Below, piece by piece: positions 1 to 6,824 of a stretch of 17,605 nt of DNA (its first letter is position 1; each line of letters opens with the position of its first letter). A program made the translations under genes and the position numbers. Under the pieces are notes generated by a model. The model searched no databases and was not told the DNA's origin. It saw nothing but the letters and a program-made list of their open reading frames with translations. The stretch is from Syntrophorhabdus sp. (GTDB taxonomy: Bacteria; Desulfobacterota; BSN033; UBA1163). The stretch is taken from NCBI GenBank assembly GCA_020724025.1, contig DYHU01000048.1, forward strand, positions 1 through 17,605, read 5' to 3'.

Positions 1-138
1 CTGATCACTTTCTTATTGAAATTCCTCGACTTCATAAATCAGAGCGAGGTTGAGCGCTCCGAATTCCGTAAAAGTTTTCATTGTTTTAAAAAATAGAATA
101 AATCCACTTAAAATTCAACTTTAAAATCTGGAGATATA

Positions 139-395
139 GTGAAGCCCCACCCACAGGGCGGGGTTTCACGCCTGCGTGCCCTGCCTTCGCCGTAGCGCCT
201 GCCCTCCGCAAGGCTTCTGGAGGTGGGGCTTCGTGCAGATAGGCGAAACGCAGGATTTCGGCGTGCAGGCACGGATAGCGTAGGGGCAATTCATGAATTG
301 CCCCTACAAGTCTCCGCAAAAATGCGGCTGCCGGACAGGAATGTCCGGCCTATCGGATTTTCGGAATCGCTGCATTCATCCCCTTTAGAAAGGGG
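139..395. repeat. Dispersed hairpin-rich repeat block, left copy
   Basis: No gene is credible in 1-430. The block is a chain of hairpins: 139-169 (arms GTGAAGCCCCACCC and GGGCGGGGTTTCAC, loop ACA); a second inverted copy of the outer arm at 222-232; the palindrome around 281-306 (GGGGCAATTC/GAATTGCCCC); GCCGGACA-GGAA-TGTCCGGC at 330-349; and CCCCTTT-AG-AAAGGGG at 380-395. The stretch 339-383 is recognisably homologous to 17511-17554 near the other end of the window, so this is a dispersed family. The CCCACAGGGCGGGG core also recurs at 17444 and 17556. The hairpins resemble subterminal palindromes of IS200/IS605-type elements, but no transposase is present, so that origin is inference. Bases 1-138 hold nothing I can assign. 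Confidence 0.75.
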
Positions 396-429
396 AGGCG
401 AGGGGGTTTTTTCCAACAGCTAAAATGAT

Positions 430-477
430 GCAAAAAAAGAAGGGCGACCATCTCCATATCGAAGATGATCGCCCTTC
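430..477 (-). terminator. Rho-independent terminator of the small-protein unit
   Basis: Two 15-nt arms (439-453 and 463-477) pair at 14 of 15 positions around a 9-nt loop. On the minus strand the stem is followed directly by seven T (A7 at 432-438 on plus). It lies about 58 nt after the stop codon of the 50-aa ORF and is oriented to end that transcript. Confidence 0.88.
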
Positions 478-534
478 TCGGGTTAGAGGTTAAAGGAGGT
501 TGGGGATTGAAGCCTTTAATTCAAAAAAAGGATT

Positions 535-687
535 TTAAAAAATCCGGAACAATCTCCCAAAAAAATAGGAAATGAAGAAGAGATTGGTAAAGATCAATAC
601 CCACTCGGCCACTCTTTTAGGATTGATCTCAACCTTTCTCACTCCCTCTTCTATTTCATAAACACCTAAAATCTGAGTTGTATTCAT
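535..687 (-). CDS. Small single-pass membrane protein, 50 aa, unknown function
   Basis: The reading frame starts at ATG 687 and ends at TAA 535. It encodes a 50-residue protein beginning MNTTQILGVYEIEEG. A charged, probably cytoplasmic N-terminal half (about residues 10-28, with a run rich in E, K and R) is followed by a hydrophobic segment at about 29-47 rich in L, I and F. The C-terminus is short and basic. A good Shine-Dalgarno (GAGGTGA) lies about 5 nt before the ATG. The gene follows the 36-aa ORF by 17 nt, and a strong terminator lies just downstream, so the pair looks like a complete transcription unit. I do not recognise the family. It is too short for the Psp membrane proteins and has no KdpF- or CydX-like signature that I can name. 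Coding status rests on the RBS, the start and stop, the membrane-like composition and the flanking signals. Confidence 0.7.
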   Translation of the reverse strand: MNTTQILGVYEIEEGVRKVEINPKRVAEWVLIFTNLFFISYFFGRLFRIF

Positions 688-704
688 ATTTCACCTCATC
701 CCCT

Positions 705-815
705 TCAACCTTCGAGATATGATCTTGCCATTCGCAAAAGAGCAAAAGCGCCGAAAACAATCAAACAGATGGTAATGAAATTTACCGTTGCCAGTTCAAA
801 TACTATTGAATTCAT
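705..815 (-). CDS. Small single-pass membrane protein, 36 aa, unknown function
   Basis: The frame runs from ATG 815 to TGA 705 and encodes 36 residues (begins MNSIVFELATVNFIT, ends RMARSYLEG). Nearly the whole chain is one hydrophobic helix (about residues 4-27) followed by a short tail with two arginines, which predicts an inner-membrane protein with its C-terminus in the cytoplasm. AAGGAG sits 7 nt before the ATG, an excellent ribosome binding site. It is the first gene behind the sigma-54 promoter at 855-871; the implied 5' leader is about 30 nt. The 50-aa small protein follows 17 nt downstream. The family is not recognised. Plausible roles are a regulatory subunit of a membrane complex or a membrane-stress effector, but the sequence does not decide this. 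Confidence 0.7.
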   Translation of the reverse strand: MNSIVFELATVNFITICLIVFGAFALLRMARSYLEG

Positions 816-854
816 CCTAATCTCCTTTTTCTTAGAAGGTTTGACCATATTTAG

Positions 855-871
855 AGCAAATTCCATACCAA
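855..871 (-). promoter_or_regulatory. Sigma-54 (-24/-12) promoter of the small-protein unit
   Basis: Read on the minus strand, the 17 bases TTGGTATGGAATTTGCT match every defined position of the sigma-54 consensus YTGGYAYRNNNNTTGCW, with GG and GC exactly 10 nt apart. The predicted start is near 844, giving a leader of about 30 nt before ATG 815. The promoter is embedded in a perfect 9-bp inverted repeat (AAATTCCAT at 858-866, ATGGAATTT at 872-880), so a regulator could bind directly over it. A sigma-54 activator gene lies at 12414-13781. Confidence 0.75.
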
Positions 872-1024
872 ATGGAATTTGAACTAAAAATATTTTTAAC
901 TTGTTGAATTTATGGGGGAATTTTTAATAGGGAGAAAGGGGATGGAATAGCAAAATTACCAAAATTGTCTTCATCTTTTCATAAAATTTCGATAATCTAT
1001 TAAAATCAAACAGGAAAGTGTGTT

Positions 1025-1037
1025 TGACAAAATGTCA
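1025..1037. promoter_or_regulatory. Candidate upstream activator dyad
   Basis: TGACA-AAA-TGTCA is a perfect 5-bp dyad, about 155 nt upstream of the sigma-54 promoter at 855-871. That is a normal distance for an enhancer-binding protein site. It sits inside a larger inverted repeat with arms GACAAAAT at 1026-1033 and ATTTTGTC at about 1053-1060. No matching site is evident upstream of the other sigma-54 promoter, so the link to the regulator in this window is open. The rest of 881-1188 shows only AT-rich DNA. Confidence 0.3.
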
Positions 1038-1188
1038 TTCAAAATACAATTTTGTCCAATTCAGAAACTTGTGGGAATAAGGATTGCTTAAGCAGACAGG
1101 CGGGGGTTCATAGGGTGTTCGATTCCAACTTTAGCAAGAATAACTGAAAAAGCACGAAATAAAACAAGATCAAGAATGAAGAATTCTC

Positions 1189-1258
1189 CTGCATTCCTGG
1201 CTTCCTTATTCCTATGTAAAGAATTTGTGATTTTTTCTGCATCCTTGGCTTCCTTATT
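1189..1258. repeat. Two direct 22-bp repeats at the 3' end of the BKACE gene
   Basis: The 22-mers at 1189-1210 and 1237-1258 both start CTGCAT and share GGCTTCCTTATT; they match at 20 of 22 positions. The second copy overlaps the stop codon of the BKACE gene, so the 3' end of that gene lies within a repeat unit. Confidence 0.7.
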
Positions 1259-2075
1259 ATAAATTCAGGATGTTCCGGGACTCCTGCGGGGTGGCGATCT
1301 CTCTGCCGAATTCTTTGGAGATGCGGACAACTCTTTCAACCAGTTCGGCGTTAGTTTTGGCTAACACGCCTTTGGAGTAGTAGATGTTGTCCTCCAGTCC
1401 AACCCGGACATGGCCTCCCATCGTCATGGCGATCATAGCCATTGGAAGCTGGCCCGGGCCGACTCCGATCACAGACCAGGTGGAGCCCTCAGGGATAATC
1501 TCTGAAAGATGGAGAAGAGACTTTGCTGTAGCAGACATGCCTCCGAGAACGCCCAAAACGAATTGAAAATGGAGCGGAGGTTTAACAAGACCTTTTTCCA
1601 TAAACCTGATACACGTTTCAACCATTCCGACTTCAAATACCTCGAGCTCGGGCTTAATTCCCTTTGCCAGCGTCTCTTTGGCCAATAACTCCAAAAAGTC
1701 CGGAGGATTGAGAAAAACATTCTCTCTCATATTGATAGAACCTGCATCAAAAGAGACCAATTCCGGATTGAAGGACAAAGGGACAAGCCTCTCGCGAAAT
1801 TCGAGATTTCTACCCGGAATACCGCTTGTGGTCAGGCAGAGGATCGCATCGGTCTCACTTCGAATTCGGTCCACCACTTCTTTAAAGATAGAGTAGTCCT
1901 GGGTTCCCAACCCTGTCCTGGGATCTCTGACATGGACATGAAGGACGGAAGCCCCTGCCCTCCATGCCTCAATCCCGGATTGGGCAATCTCCTCAGGCAT
2001 AATGGGGATATGAGGTGTCTGCTGTCTTGTGATCCGGGATCCAGTAATGCCAACGCTGATAATCAAATTATCCAT
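1257..2075 (-). CDS. BKACE-family beta-keto acid cleavage enzyme (Kce-like, DUF849)
   Basis: A 272-aa TIM-barrel enzyme of the family whose founding member is 3-keto-5-aminohexanoate cleavage enzyme. Family members condense a beta-keto acid with acetyl-CoA, giving acetoacetate and a shortened CoA ester. Visible hallmarks are the metal-binding HVHVRDP (H46, H48), QFVLGVLGGM in the second half, and GGHVRVGLEDN with the late Glu/Asp pair. Length and start are typical; a purine-rich SD (GAGGGGG) precedes ATG 2075. It is the last gene of the minus-strand block behind livF (155-nt gap) and presumably shares its transcript. Position 14, which as I recall is an acidic substrate-contacting residue in lysine-pathway Kce, is arginine here in ITGSRITR. 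That suggests a different, perhaps acidic, substrate. The family is confident; the substrate is not assigned. Confidence 0.9.
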   Translation of the reverse strand: MDNLIISVGITGSRITRQQTPHIPIMPEEIAQSGIEAWRAGASVLHVHVRDPRTGLGTQDYSIFKEVVDRIRSETDAILCLTTSGIPGRNLEFRERLVPLSFNPELVSFDAGSINMRENVFLNPPDFLELLAKETLAKGIKPELEVFEVGMVETCIRFMEKGLVKPPLHFQFVLGVLGGMSATAKSLLHLSEIIPEGSTWSVIGVGPGQLPMAMIAMTMGGHVRVGLEDNIYYSKGVLAKTNAELVERVVRISKEFGREIATPQESRNILNL

Positions 2076-2091
2076 TAAATCCCCCTCTTAG

Positions 2092-2222
2092 GAATATTGA
2101 AATAATGGAACGATGGGTAAAATTTTCTTCAAATTTCTTAATCCAACAAGAGGCTTAACAACTCCAAGCATGCTTTCCTGATTACCCAATATTCCAATTT
2201 TCCAACACTCCATTATTCCAAC
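2092..2222. repeat. Spacer with repeated and inverted short words (livF-BKACE)
   Basis: The 155-nt gap carries variations of one word. At 2180-2222 the motif ATTCCAA/CTCCATTATTCCAA recurs, and at 2092-2119 its reverse complement appears (GGAATATTGAAATAATGG), so the spacer can fold on itself. No clear terminator with a T-run is seen, so read-through from livF into the BKACE gene is plausible. Confidence 0.5.
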
Positions 2223-2230
2223 AGGAGATT

Positions 2231-2935
2231 TCACATTCCCAGGAAAGCCTTCCTTATATGCTCATTCCCTAAAAGTTCTTGAGAAGTCCCCTGAAGGGTT
2301 ATCTTCCCTGTCTCCAGAATATAACCCCGGTGGCTATGACGGAGGGCAAGGGTGGCGTTCTGCTCGATCAGAACCATGGTCACCCCTTCTTCATGAAGTT
2401 TTTTTATCGTCCCATAAATCTCTTTTGTAATCTTGGGGGAAAGACCGAGGGAGAGCTCATCGAGGAGCAAAAGAACCGGTTTTGACATGAGCGCCCGACC
2501 GATGGCAAGCATCTGTTGCTCTCCGCCACTGAGCGTCCCTGCAATCTGTTCTTTTCTTGTCTCCAGAACGGAAAAAAGGGAGTAAACCCATTCCACTGTC
2601 TCTCGGAGGGAGGAGCGGGCCTTCTCAGGATAAGCCCCCATCTCTAAATTCTCATAGACCGTCATATCCTTAAAAATTCTTCTTCCCTCTGGCACACAGG
2701 AGACTCCCTTCCTGATGATATGAAAAGATGGCTGAAAGGCAATCTCTTCCCCTAAGAAACGGATGGTTCCTTTCTTCGGATGATGAACTCCGAGAATCGA
2801 CTCCATCAGGGTGGTCTTCCCAGCTCCATTCGCACCCAGCACGGTGACCACTTCCCCTCTCTCAACCATCATGGCCAGGTCCCAGAGGATCTGGGCCTCT
2901 CCTCGAAAGATATCAATTCCATTGACTTCAAGCAT
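2231..2935 (-). CDS. livF: Branched-chain amino-acid-type ABC transporter ATPase LivF
   Basis: A 234-aa cytoplasmic ATPase, full length for LivF. It carries Walker A GANGAGKTT (residues 34-42), ABC signature LSGGEQ (135-140), Walker B LLLLDE (155-160) and the LivF-type switch LIEQN near 189-193. ATG 2935 overlaps the end of livG by 8 nt, so the two ATPases are translationally coupled; AGGGGAA serves as SD. With LivG it powers the LivH/LivM permease. The substrate is set by the binding protein rather than by this subunit, so branched-chain specificity is not implied. Confidence 0.96.
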   Translation of the reverse strand: MLEVNGIDIFRGEAQILWDLAMMVERGEVVTVLGANGAGKTTLMESILGVHHPKKGTIRFLGEEIAFQPSFHIIRKGVSCVPEGRRIFKDMTVYENLEMGAYPEKARSSLRETVEWVYSLFSVLETRKEQIAGTLSGGEQQMLAIGRALMSKPVLLLLDELSLGLSPKITKEIYGTIKKLHEEGVTMVLIEQNATLALRHSHRGYILETGKITLQGTSQELLGNEHIRKAFLGM

Positions 2936-3662
2936 CGGATTCCCCTAAATAGGCTTTGATCACCTTTGAATCGTTGACGACCTCTTCAGGCCTTCCCTCT
3001 TTAATCTTTTCTCCCTGATCGAGAACGATGATACGATCGGAGGCCTTCATGATGGCTCCCATGACATGCTCGATCCAGAAGATGGTCACCTTCAGTTGAG
3101 TCCGGATCACCTCGATCAATTCAAGGGCCTGAAGGATCTCTGAAGGGTTCAGCCCGGCCAATACTTCATCCAGAAGGAGAAGTCTGGGTTGAGTTGCCAG
3201 GGCTCTGGCCATCTCCAATCTCTTCTTTTCAATCAGGGTAAGATTGTTTGCTGGATTCCTTTTGTGTCCTTCCAATCCAACGAATTTCAGGAGTCTTCTG
3301 GCTTCATCCCCTTTCGCCTCTCTCCCTTCTTTCTGATCGCCTCGTCCAATAATGCCGATGAGGACATTTTCGAGGCAATTCATCTTTAAGAACGGTCGGA
3401 CAATCTGAAAGGTTCTCGCAATGCCTAACCGGCAGATCTCGAACGGTTTAAGCGGAGTAATATCCTTTCCGTTCAGAAGGAGTGTGCCGGCATCCGGATG
3501 GAAAACTCCGCTGACAAGATTGAAGAGGGTTGTCTTGCCTGCTCCATTCGGACCGATGAGGCCGACAATGTCACCTTGATCGAGATGAAAATCGACTTCC
3601 TTAACAGCCGTCAAACCTCCAAAAGATTTGGTCAGCCCCTTTCCTTCAATCAATGCGCCCAT
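2928..3662 (-). CDS. livG: Branched-chain amino-acid-type ABC transporter ATPase LivG
   Basis: The ATPase partner of LivF. I start it at ATG 3662 (244 aa) because the four codons before it (GTG GAG AAG AGA, from 3674) look like its ribosome binding site rather than coding sequence. Walker A GPNGAGKTT lies at about 37-45, the Q-loop in FQIVRPF, and Walker B LLLLDEVLAGLNP at about 161-173. The signature motif is divergent: LTLIEKKRLEMARAL stands where most ABC proteins have LSGGQ, a substitution I know from a subset of LivG proteins. It overlaps the 3' end of livM by 13 nt and livF by 8 nt, an intact operon arrangement. Confidence 0.95.
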   Translation of the reverse strand: MGALIEGKGLTKSFGGLTAVKEVDFHLDQGDIVGLIGPNGAGKTTLFNLVSGVFHPDAGTLLLNGKDITPLKPFEICRLGIARTFQIVRPFLKMNCLENVLIGIIGRGDQKEGREAKGDEARRLLKFVGLEGHKRNPANNLTLIEKKRLEMARALATQPRLLLLDEVLAGLNPSEILQALELIEVIRTQLKVTIFWIEHVMGAIMKASDRIIVLDQGEKIKEGRPEEVVNDSKVIKAYLGESDA

Positions 3663-4573
3663 TCTCTTCTCCACTTTTTACCCACGATGCCCATCAATCC
3701 TTCCGGAGCAAACCGGGCCATGGCTAAGGCTACCAGCCCGAAGAGAAGGACATGATACTCTCCATAGATTCGAATATACTCAGAAAGGATCTCTAATACA
3801 AAGGATCCAATGACAGGACCTATGAAACTTCCCATCCCTCCAATCACCGCCATGGCCAGAACGAGGAACATCTGTCCCAAAGAAGGAATGTCTGGTGTGA
3901 TCAGCATAAGGTAATGGCCATAGAGCCCTCCTGCTAACCCGGCCATGGCACTCGAAATGGTAAAGGCAAGGATTCGAACTCGGACCGTATGGATTCCAGA
4001 AGATGAGGCGGCTAATTCGTCATTGAGCACCGCCCTGAAGGTCAACCCCATTTCTGAATGGATAATCCAATAAATAACGATGAGAACAAAAATGGTGACA
4101 ACTAAAAAAAGATAATAATAACTTGCCTTCGAATATTCGGTGAAAAAACCTGGAACCTGGAGCCCCATTGTCCCACGCGTCAATTTATCTTCATTGGTAA
4201 TAATGATCCTTAGGATTTCCGAAAAACCTAAAGTGGTTAAAGAGAGGTAGATGCCGCCCATTCGTATACAGAGATAACCTAATCCCAATCCAAGCAAAGC
4301 GGCTACTCCCATCCCGATTAAAATACCCAACCATGGAGAGACTCCAAGATAAACGGCCAGCATCCCTGAAACGTAGGCTCCTATCCCTGAAAAGGCGGCA
4401 TGGGCAAAAGAAATCTGGCCTGTGAAGCCTGCGATCAGGTTCCAGGAAGAGGCCATCATCACATAGAAGAGGCTGATGATCATCACATGAAGCCAATATT
4501 GTGATAGAAAAAAAGGAGGAAAAATGGCCAGGATGATAAACGGTATTGAAATCCAGAATTTCTTTGAACGCAT
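3650..4573 (-). CDS. livM: Branched-chain amino-acid-type ABC transporter permease LivM
   Basis: A 307-aa inner-membrane permease with about eight to nine hydrophobic segments. The family signature IAGFTGQISFAHAAFSGIGAY lies at residues 47-67, and a second conserved glycine-rich helix (AVIGGMGSFIGPVIGS) sits near the C-terminus before the short cytoplasmic EYIRIYGEYH helix. It forms the heterodimeric channel with LivH. ATG 4573 has GGAG just upstream. The gap to livH (120 nt) is unusually long for a liv operon and contains repeat material. Confidence 0.95.
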   Translation of the reverse strand: MRSKKFWISIPFIILAIFPPFFLSQYWLHVMIISLFYVMMASSWNLIAGFTGQISFAHAAFSGIGAYVSGMLAVYLGVSPWLGILIGMGVAALLGLGLGYLCIRMGGIYLSLTTLGFSEILRIIITNEDKLTRGTMGLQVPGFFTEYSKASYYYLFLVVTIFVLIVIYWIIHSEMGLTFRAVLNDELAASSSGIHTVRVRILAFTISSAMAGLAGGLYGHYLMLITPDIPSLGQMFLVLAMAVIGGMGSFIGPVIGSFVLEILSEYIRIYGEYHVLLFGLVALAMARFAPEGLMGIVGKKWRREWAH

Positions 4574-4693
4574 TATCTCCGTTTAACCTTTCAATGAATT
4601 AGTTTCATTAGTTTAAGGTTTGAGGATCGCTTCGCTTCAGGGTTAAGGCAAAATCTTTTGCCTCCAACCTCTAACCTCCCCCTCCAGCATTTT
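4574..4693. repeat. livH-livM spacer with hairpins
   Basis: The spacer contains a perfect 7-bp hairpin at 4647-4662 (GGCAAAA-TC-TTTTGCC). It also has a looser inverted repeat over about 4587-4623 (AACCTT...AAGGTT enclosing AATGAA...TTCATT). There is no T-run on the minus strand after the stem, so it is not an obvious terminator. It may slow transcripts or stabilise mRNA between the two permease genes. Confidence 0.5.
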
Positions 4694-5554
4694 TTAGGTT
4701 TTCTGCCCAAAGAGCCCCCAGGGCTTGAAAACAAGAACGAGAATCAGAATGATAAATCCGAAAATACCTCGGTACATTGTCGAAATATAAGCAGCCCCCA
4801 GGTTCTCGATGATCCCCAGAACCAGCCCTCCCAAAACACACCCTTTAAGCGATCCCATGCCGCCGAGAACGACCACGACAAAAGCAGTGAGGCTGATCGC
4901 AGAACTTCCTGTGGGCGTCACCGGAAAGATAGGAGCAATGATCACTCCGGCTGCACCAGCCAGAGCCGCCCCCAGCCCGAACGAGAGCATGTTGATCCGG
5001 AAATGATCCACCCCTACCAGGGAGGACATCCCCCTGTCCTGTGAAACTGCCCGGATGGCCTTTCCGAACCACGTTCTCTTGATTAAATAAAAGATGAAAA
5101 GAAGGATACCGATAGAGATTAAGAAAGAAAGGAGTCGCTGGTTCCCGTAATGAAAGAGGCCAAAGATATTCGTTGCTCCGCTCACAAGGTTGGGCGGCTT
5201 ATTGGGATAGGGACCGAAGATCAGGAGGGCAGCATTCTGCAGGACGATGGAAAGAACAAAGGTGATGATCAGGGAATACATCTCATCGCCGTAAGTGGGT
5301 CGGATCAGGGTTCGCTCCAATCCAATCCCTATCAGGAAGATGAAGAGGATGGAGATCGGCATGGCCAGAAGAGGAGGGACTCCAAGGGAAACACTTAAAT
5401 GGTAGCTGAAATAACCTGCAAAGACATAGAGCTCCCCATGGGCAAAGTTGACCACCCTCATGATGCCAACAATCAGAGAAACACCAATGGCGGAGATAGC
5501 GTTAATCACTCCGATGACAACGCCATTGGTGAGATACATCAGGAATTCAGACAT
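4694..5554 (-). CDS. livH: Branched-chain amino-acid-type ABC transporter permease LivH
   Basis: A 286-aa inner-membrane permease with about eight hydrophobic segments. The LivH hallmark MRVVNFAHGELYVFAGY lies at residues 32-48, and the conserved FVVVVLGGMGSLKGCVLGG loop in the C-terminal third is the ATPase-contact region. It pairs with LivM. AAGGAAG precedes ATG 5554. The gene ends FKPWGLFGQKT, a common C-terminus in the family. It follows livK after an 88-nt spacer with a long inverted repeat. Confidence 0.95.
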   Translation of the reverse strand: MSEFLMYLTNGVVIGVINAISAIGVSLIVGIMRVVNFAHGELYVFAGYFSYHLSVSLGVPPLLAMPISILFIFLIGIGLERTLIRPTYGDEMYSLIITFVLSIVLQNAALLIFGPYPNKPPNLVSGATNIFGLFHYGNQRLLSFLISIGILLFIFYLIKRTWFGKAIRAVSQDRGMSSLVGVDHFRINMLSFGLGAALAGAAGVIIAPIFPVTPTGSSAISLTAFVVVVLGGMGSLKGCVLGGLVLGIIENLGAAYISTMYRGIFGFIILILVLVFKPWGLFGQKT

Positions 5555-5576
5555 TTTCTTCCTTCTGGTTTTAGAG

Positions 5577-5643
5577 ATCAGGGGTTAGGGGTTAGTTAAA
5601 ATTCAAACCCCAGCCCCCAATCCCTAATCGCTAATCCCTGATT
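5577..5643. repeat. Inverted repeat in the livK-livH spacer
   Basis: The 19-nt arms at 5577-5595 and 5625-5643 pair at 16 of 19 positions. Each arm is itself a near-duplicated word (GGGGTTAGGGGTTAG and CTAATCGCTAATCCC). An inner GGGGTTAG/CAAACCCC pairing can add to the stem. The stem directly follows the livK stop codon, so it could protect the livK mRNA or attenuate readthrough, giving more binding protein than permease. No T-tract follows, so it is not a canonical terminator. Confidence 0.65.
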
Positions 5644-6824
5644 TATTTCCCTTTCTTCAAAGCTCCTGTGGCTGCCTCTTTCGGATAGACCACCACCTGT
5701 TTCTGATCCTGCCACTGAACGACGAGCATGGGAGGCATCCACTGATGGTATTCATAGCTGCCCTGTTTCAATCCGAATTTGACCACGCCGGTTGTGACTT
5801 CAAGGCTGGTCTTCTCCAGGGCTGAGACGATTGCCTCATTGTCTGTTGATTTTGCCCGGTTGATGGCATCGGCAGCAATCAGAATAACATTGTAAATCGA
5901 ACGGGTCTTATAATCAGAGGGGTCTTTCCCATATTTCTTCTTATAATCGTCCCAGAACTTCTGGCTGGTCGGTGTCAGGTGAACCTTCTCATGCATGCTC
6001 GACATGAAGAGCTCCAGTTCGCCTGCCTTCCCCACATTCTTCCAGAAGCTATCCCACAGGCTGGGCGGCCCTGCCCCATCGAGGATGAGACATTTTGGGC
6101 TGAGCCCGACCTCATTGGCCTGTGCCACAAAGAAATGGAGGCCGGTCCCGTAGATATAAGCGAGGACGATGTCAGGATTCTCCCCCTTGATCTTGGTCAG
6201 CTCCGTGTAAAAATCTTTGTTCTCCCGCTCCACTTTTAAGGTGGTAAAAGGGATGCCGAAATTTTTGAGATCCATCTCGGTCCGTTCGGCAATCCCCACT
6301 CCCCAGTCAGAATTCTCTCTGACGATAGCCACCTTTTTGAACCCATTCTCCTTCACAAAGGGAGCGATATAGAAATCGACCACACCGCTATTGGCAGGTC
6401 CTGCACGGAAGACCCATTTGTAATTCTTCTTCGTGATGTCATCGTGCCATGCCTCGCAGATGATGAAGGGCGCTTTATAACGATTCGCCACCTCGATCTC
6501 TGCCAGGGCTGATGAAGAATGGCTTTCGCCAACCACGATGGGAACCTTATCACGGGTCACCAGTTTCTCAAATCCAGAGGCAGCCTTCTCCGGAACACCT
6601 CCCGTATCCTCAAAGATAACCTCAAGGTTCTTGCCGAGGACACCCCCTTTTGCATTGAGGTGGTCCAGAGCAATGGCAATCCCTTCTTCGAAGGCTTTCC
6701 CTGTGGCAGCCGCAGGCCCTGTCCTTGGGCCGACCACACCTATCTTAATCGTATCCGCAGCCCAGACCCATGATCCCATTGCCAACATTGTCATCAACAT
6801 CAATAAAAGAACGAATCGTTTCAT
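5643..6824 (-). CDS. livK: Periplasmic amino-acid-binding protein LivK-like (Peripla_BP_6)
   Basis: The periplasmic substrate receptor of the ABC importer. I start it at ATG 6824 (393 aa); an ATG two codons upstream (6830) lies only 1 nt after AAGGAGG, while 6824 has ideal spacing. The signal peptide is about 22 residues (MKRFVLLLMLMTMLAMG... ending WVWAA before DTIKIG). There is no lipobox cysteine, consistent with a free periplasmic protein in a Gram-negative. The type-I fold opens IKIGVVGPRTGPAAATG, and GESHSSSALA near residue 100 is in the ligand-binding position. It heads the transporter genes and follows the aminotransferase after about 310 nt. The ligand cannot be read from sequence; the neighbours argue for an amino acid that is transaminated and then cleaved. 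Confidence 0.93.
   Translation of the reverse strand: MKRFVLLLMLMTMLAMGSWVWAADTIKIGVVGPRTGPAAATGKAFEEGIAIALDHLNAKGGVLGKNLEVIFEDTGGVPEKAASGFEKLVTRDKVPIVVGESHSSSALAEIEVANRYKAPFIICEAWHDDITKKNYKWVFRAGPANSGVVDFYIAPFVKENGFKKVAIVRENSDWGVGIAERTEMDLKNFGIPFTTLKVERENKDFYTELTKIKGENPDIVLAYIYGTGLHFFVAQANEVGLSPKCLILDGAGPPSLWDSFWKNVGKAGELELFMSSMHEKVHLTPTSQKFWDDYKKKYGKDPSDYKTRSIYNVILIAADAINRAKSTDNEAIVSALEKTSLEVTTGVVKFGLKQGSYEYHQWMPPMLVVQWQDQKQVVVYPKEAATGALKKGK

Noticed and set aside
14..82. 22-codon minus-strand ORF (MKTFTEFGALNLALIYEVEEFQ is its full product, here noted only as a candidate)
   Set aside because: No Shine-Dalgarno, no terminator or promoter nearby, and no membrane or domain character, unlike the two supported small ORFs.
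139..395. CRISPR array or tRNA cluster in the hairpin-rich ends
   Set aside because: Repeats are irregularly spaced palindromes without uniform spacers, and no cloverleaf with a CCA-type acceptor or T-loop motif could be read.
86..423. ORFs on both strands encoding a GAIHELPL-type peptide
   Set aside because: The peptide is the translation of the palindromic repeat GGGGCAATTC/GAATTGCCCC. Such frames are repeat artefacts and there is no ribosome binding site or codon signal.
535..815. Small membrane proteins as phage-shock (Psp) components
   Set aside because: The sigma-54 promoter recalls the psp operon, but neither peptide has PspB, PspC or PspD length or motifs, and no pspA or pspF is present.
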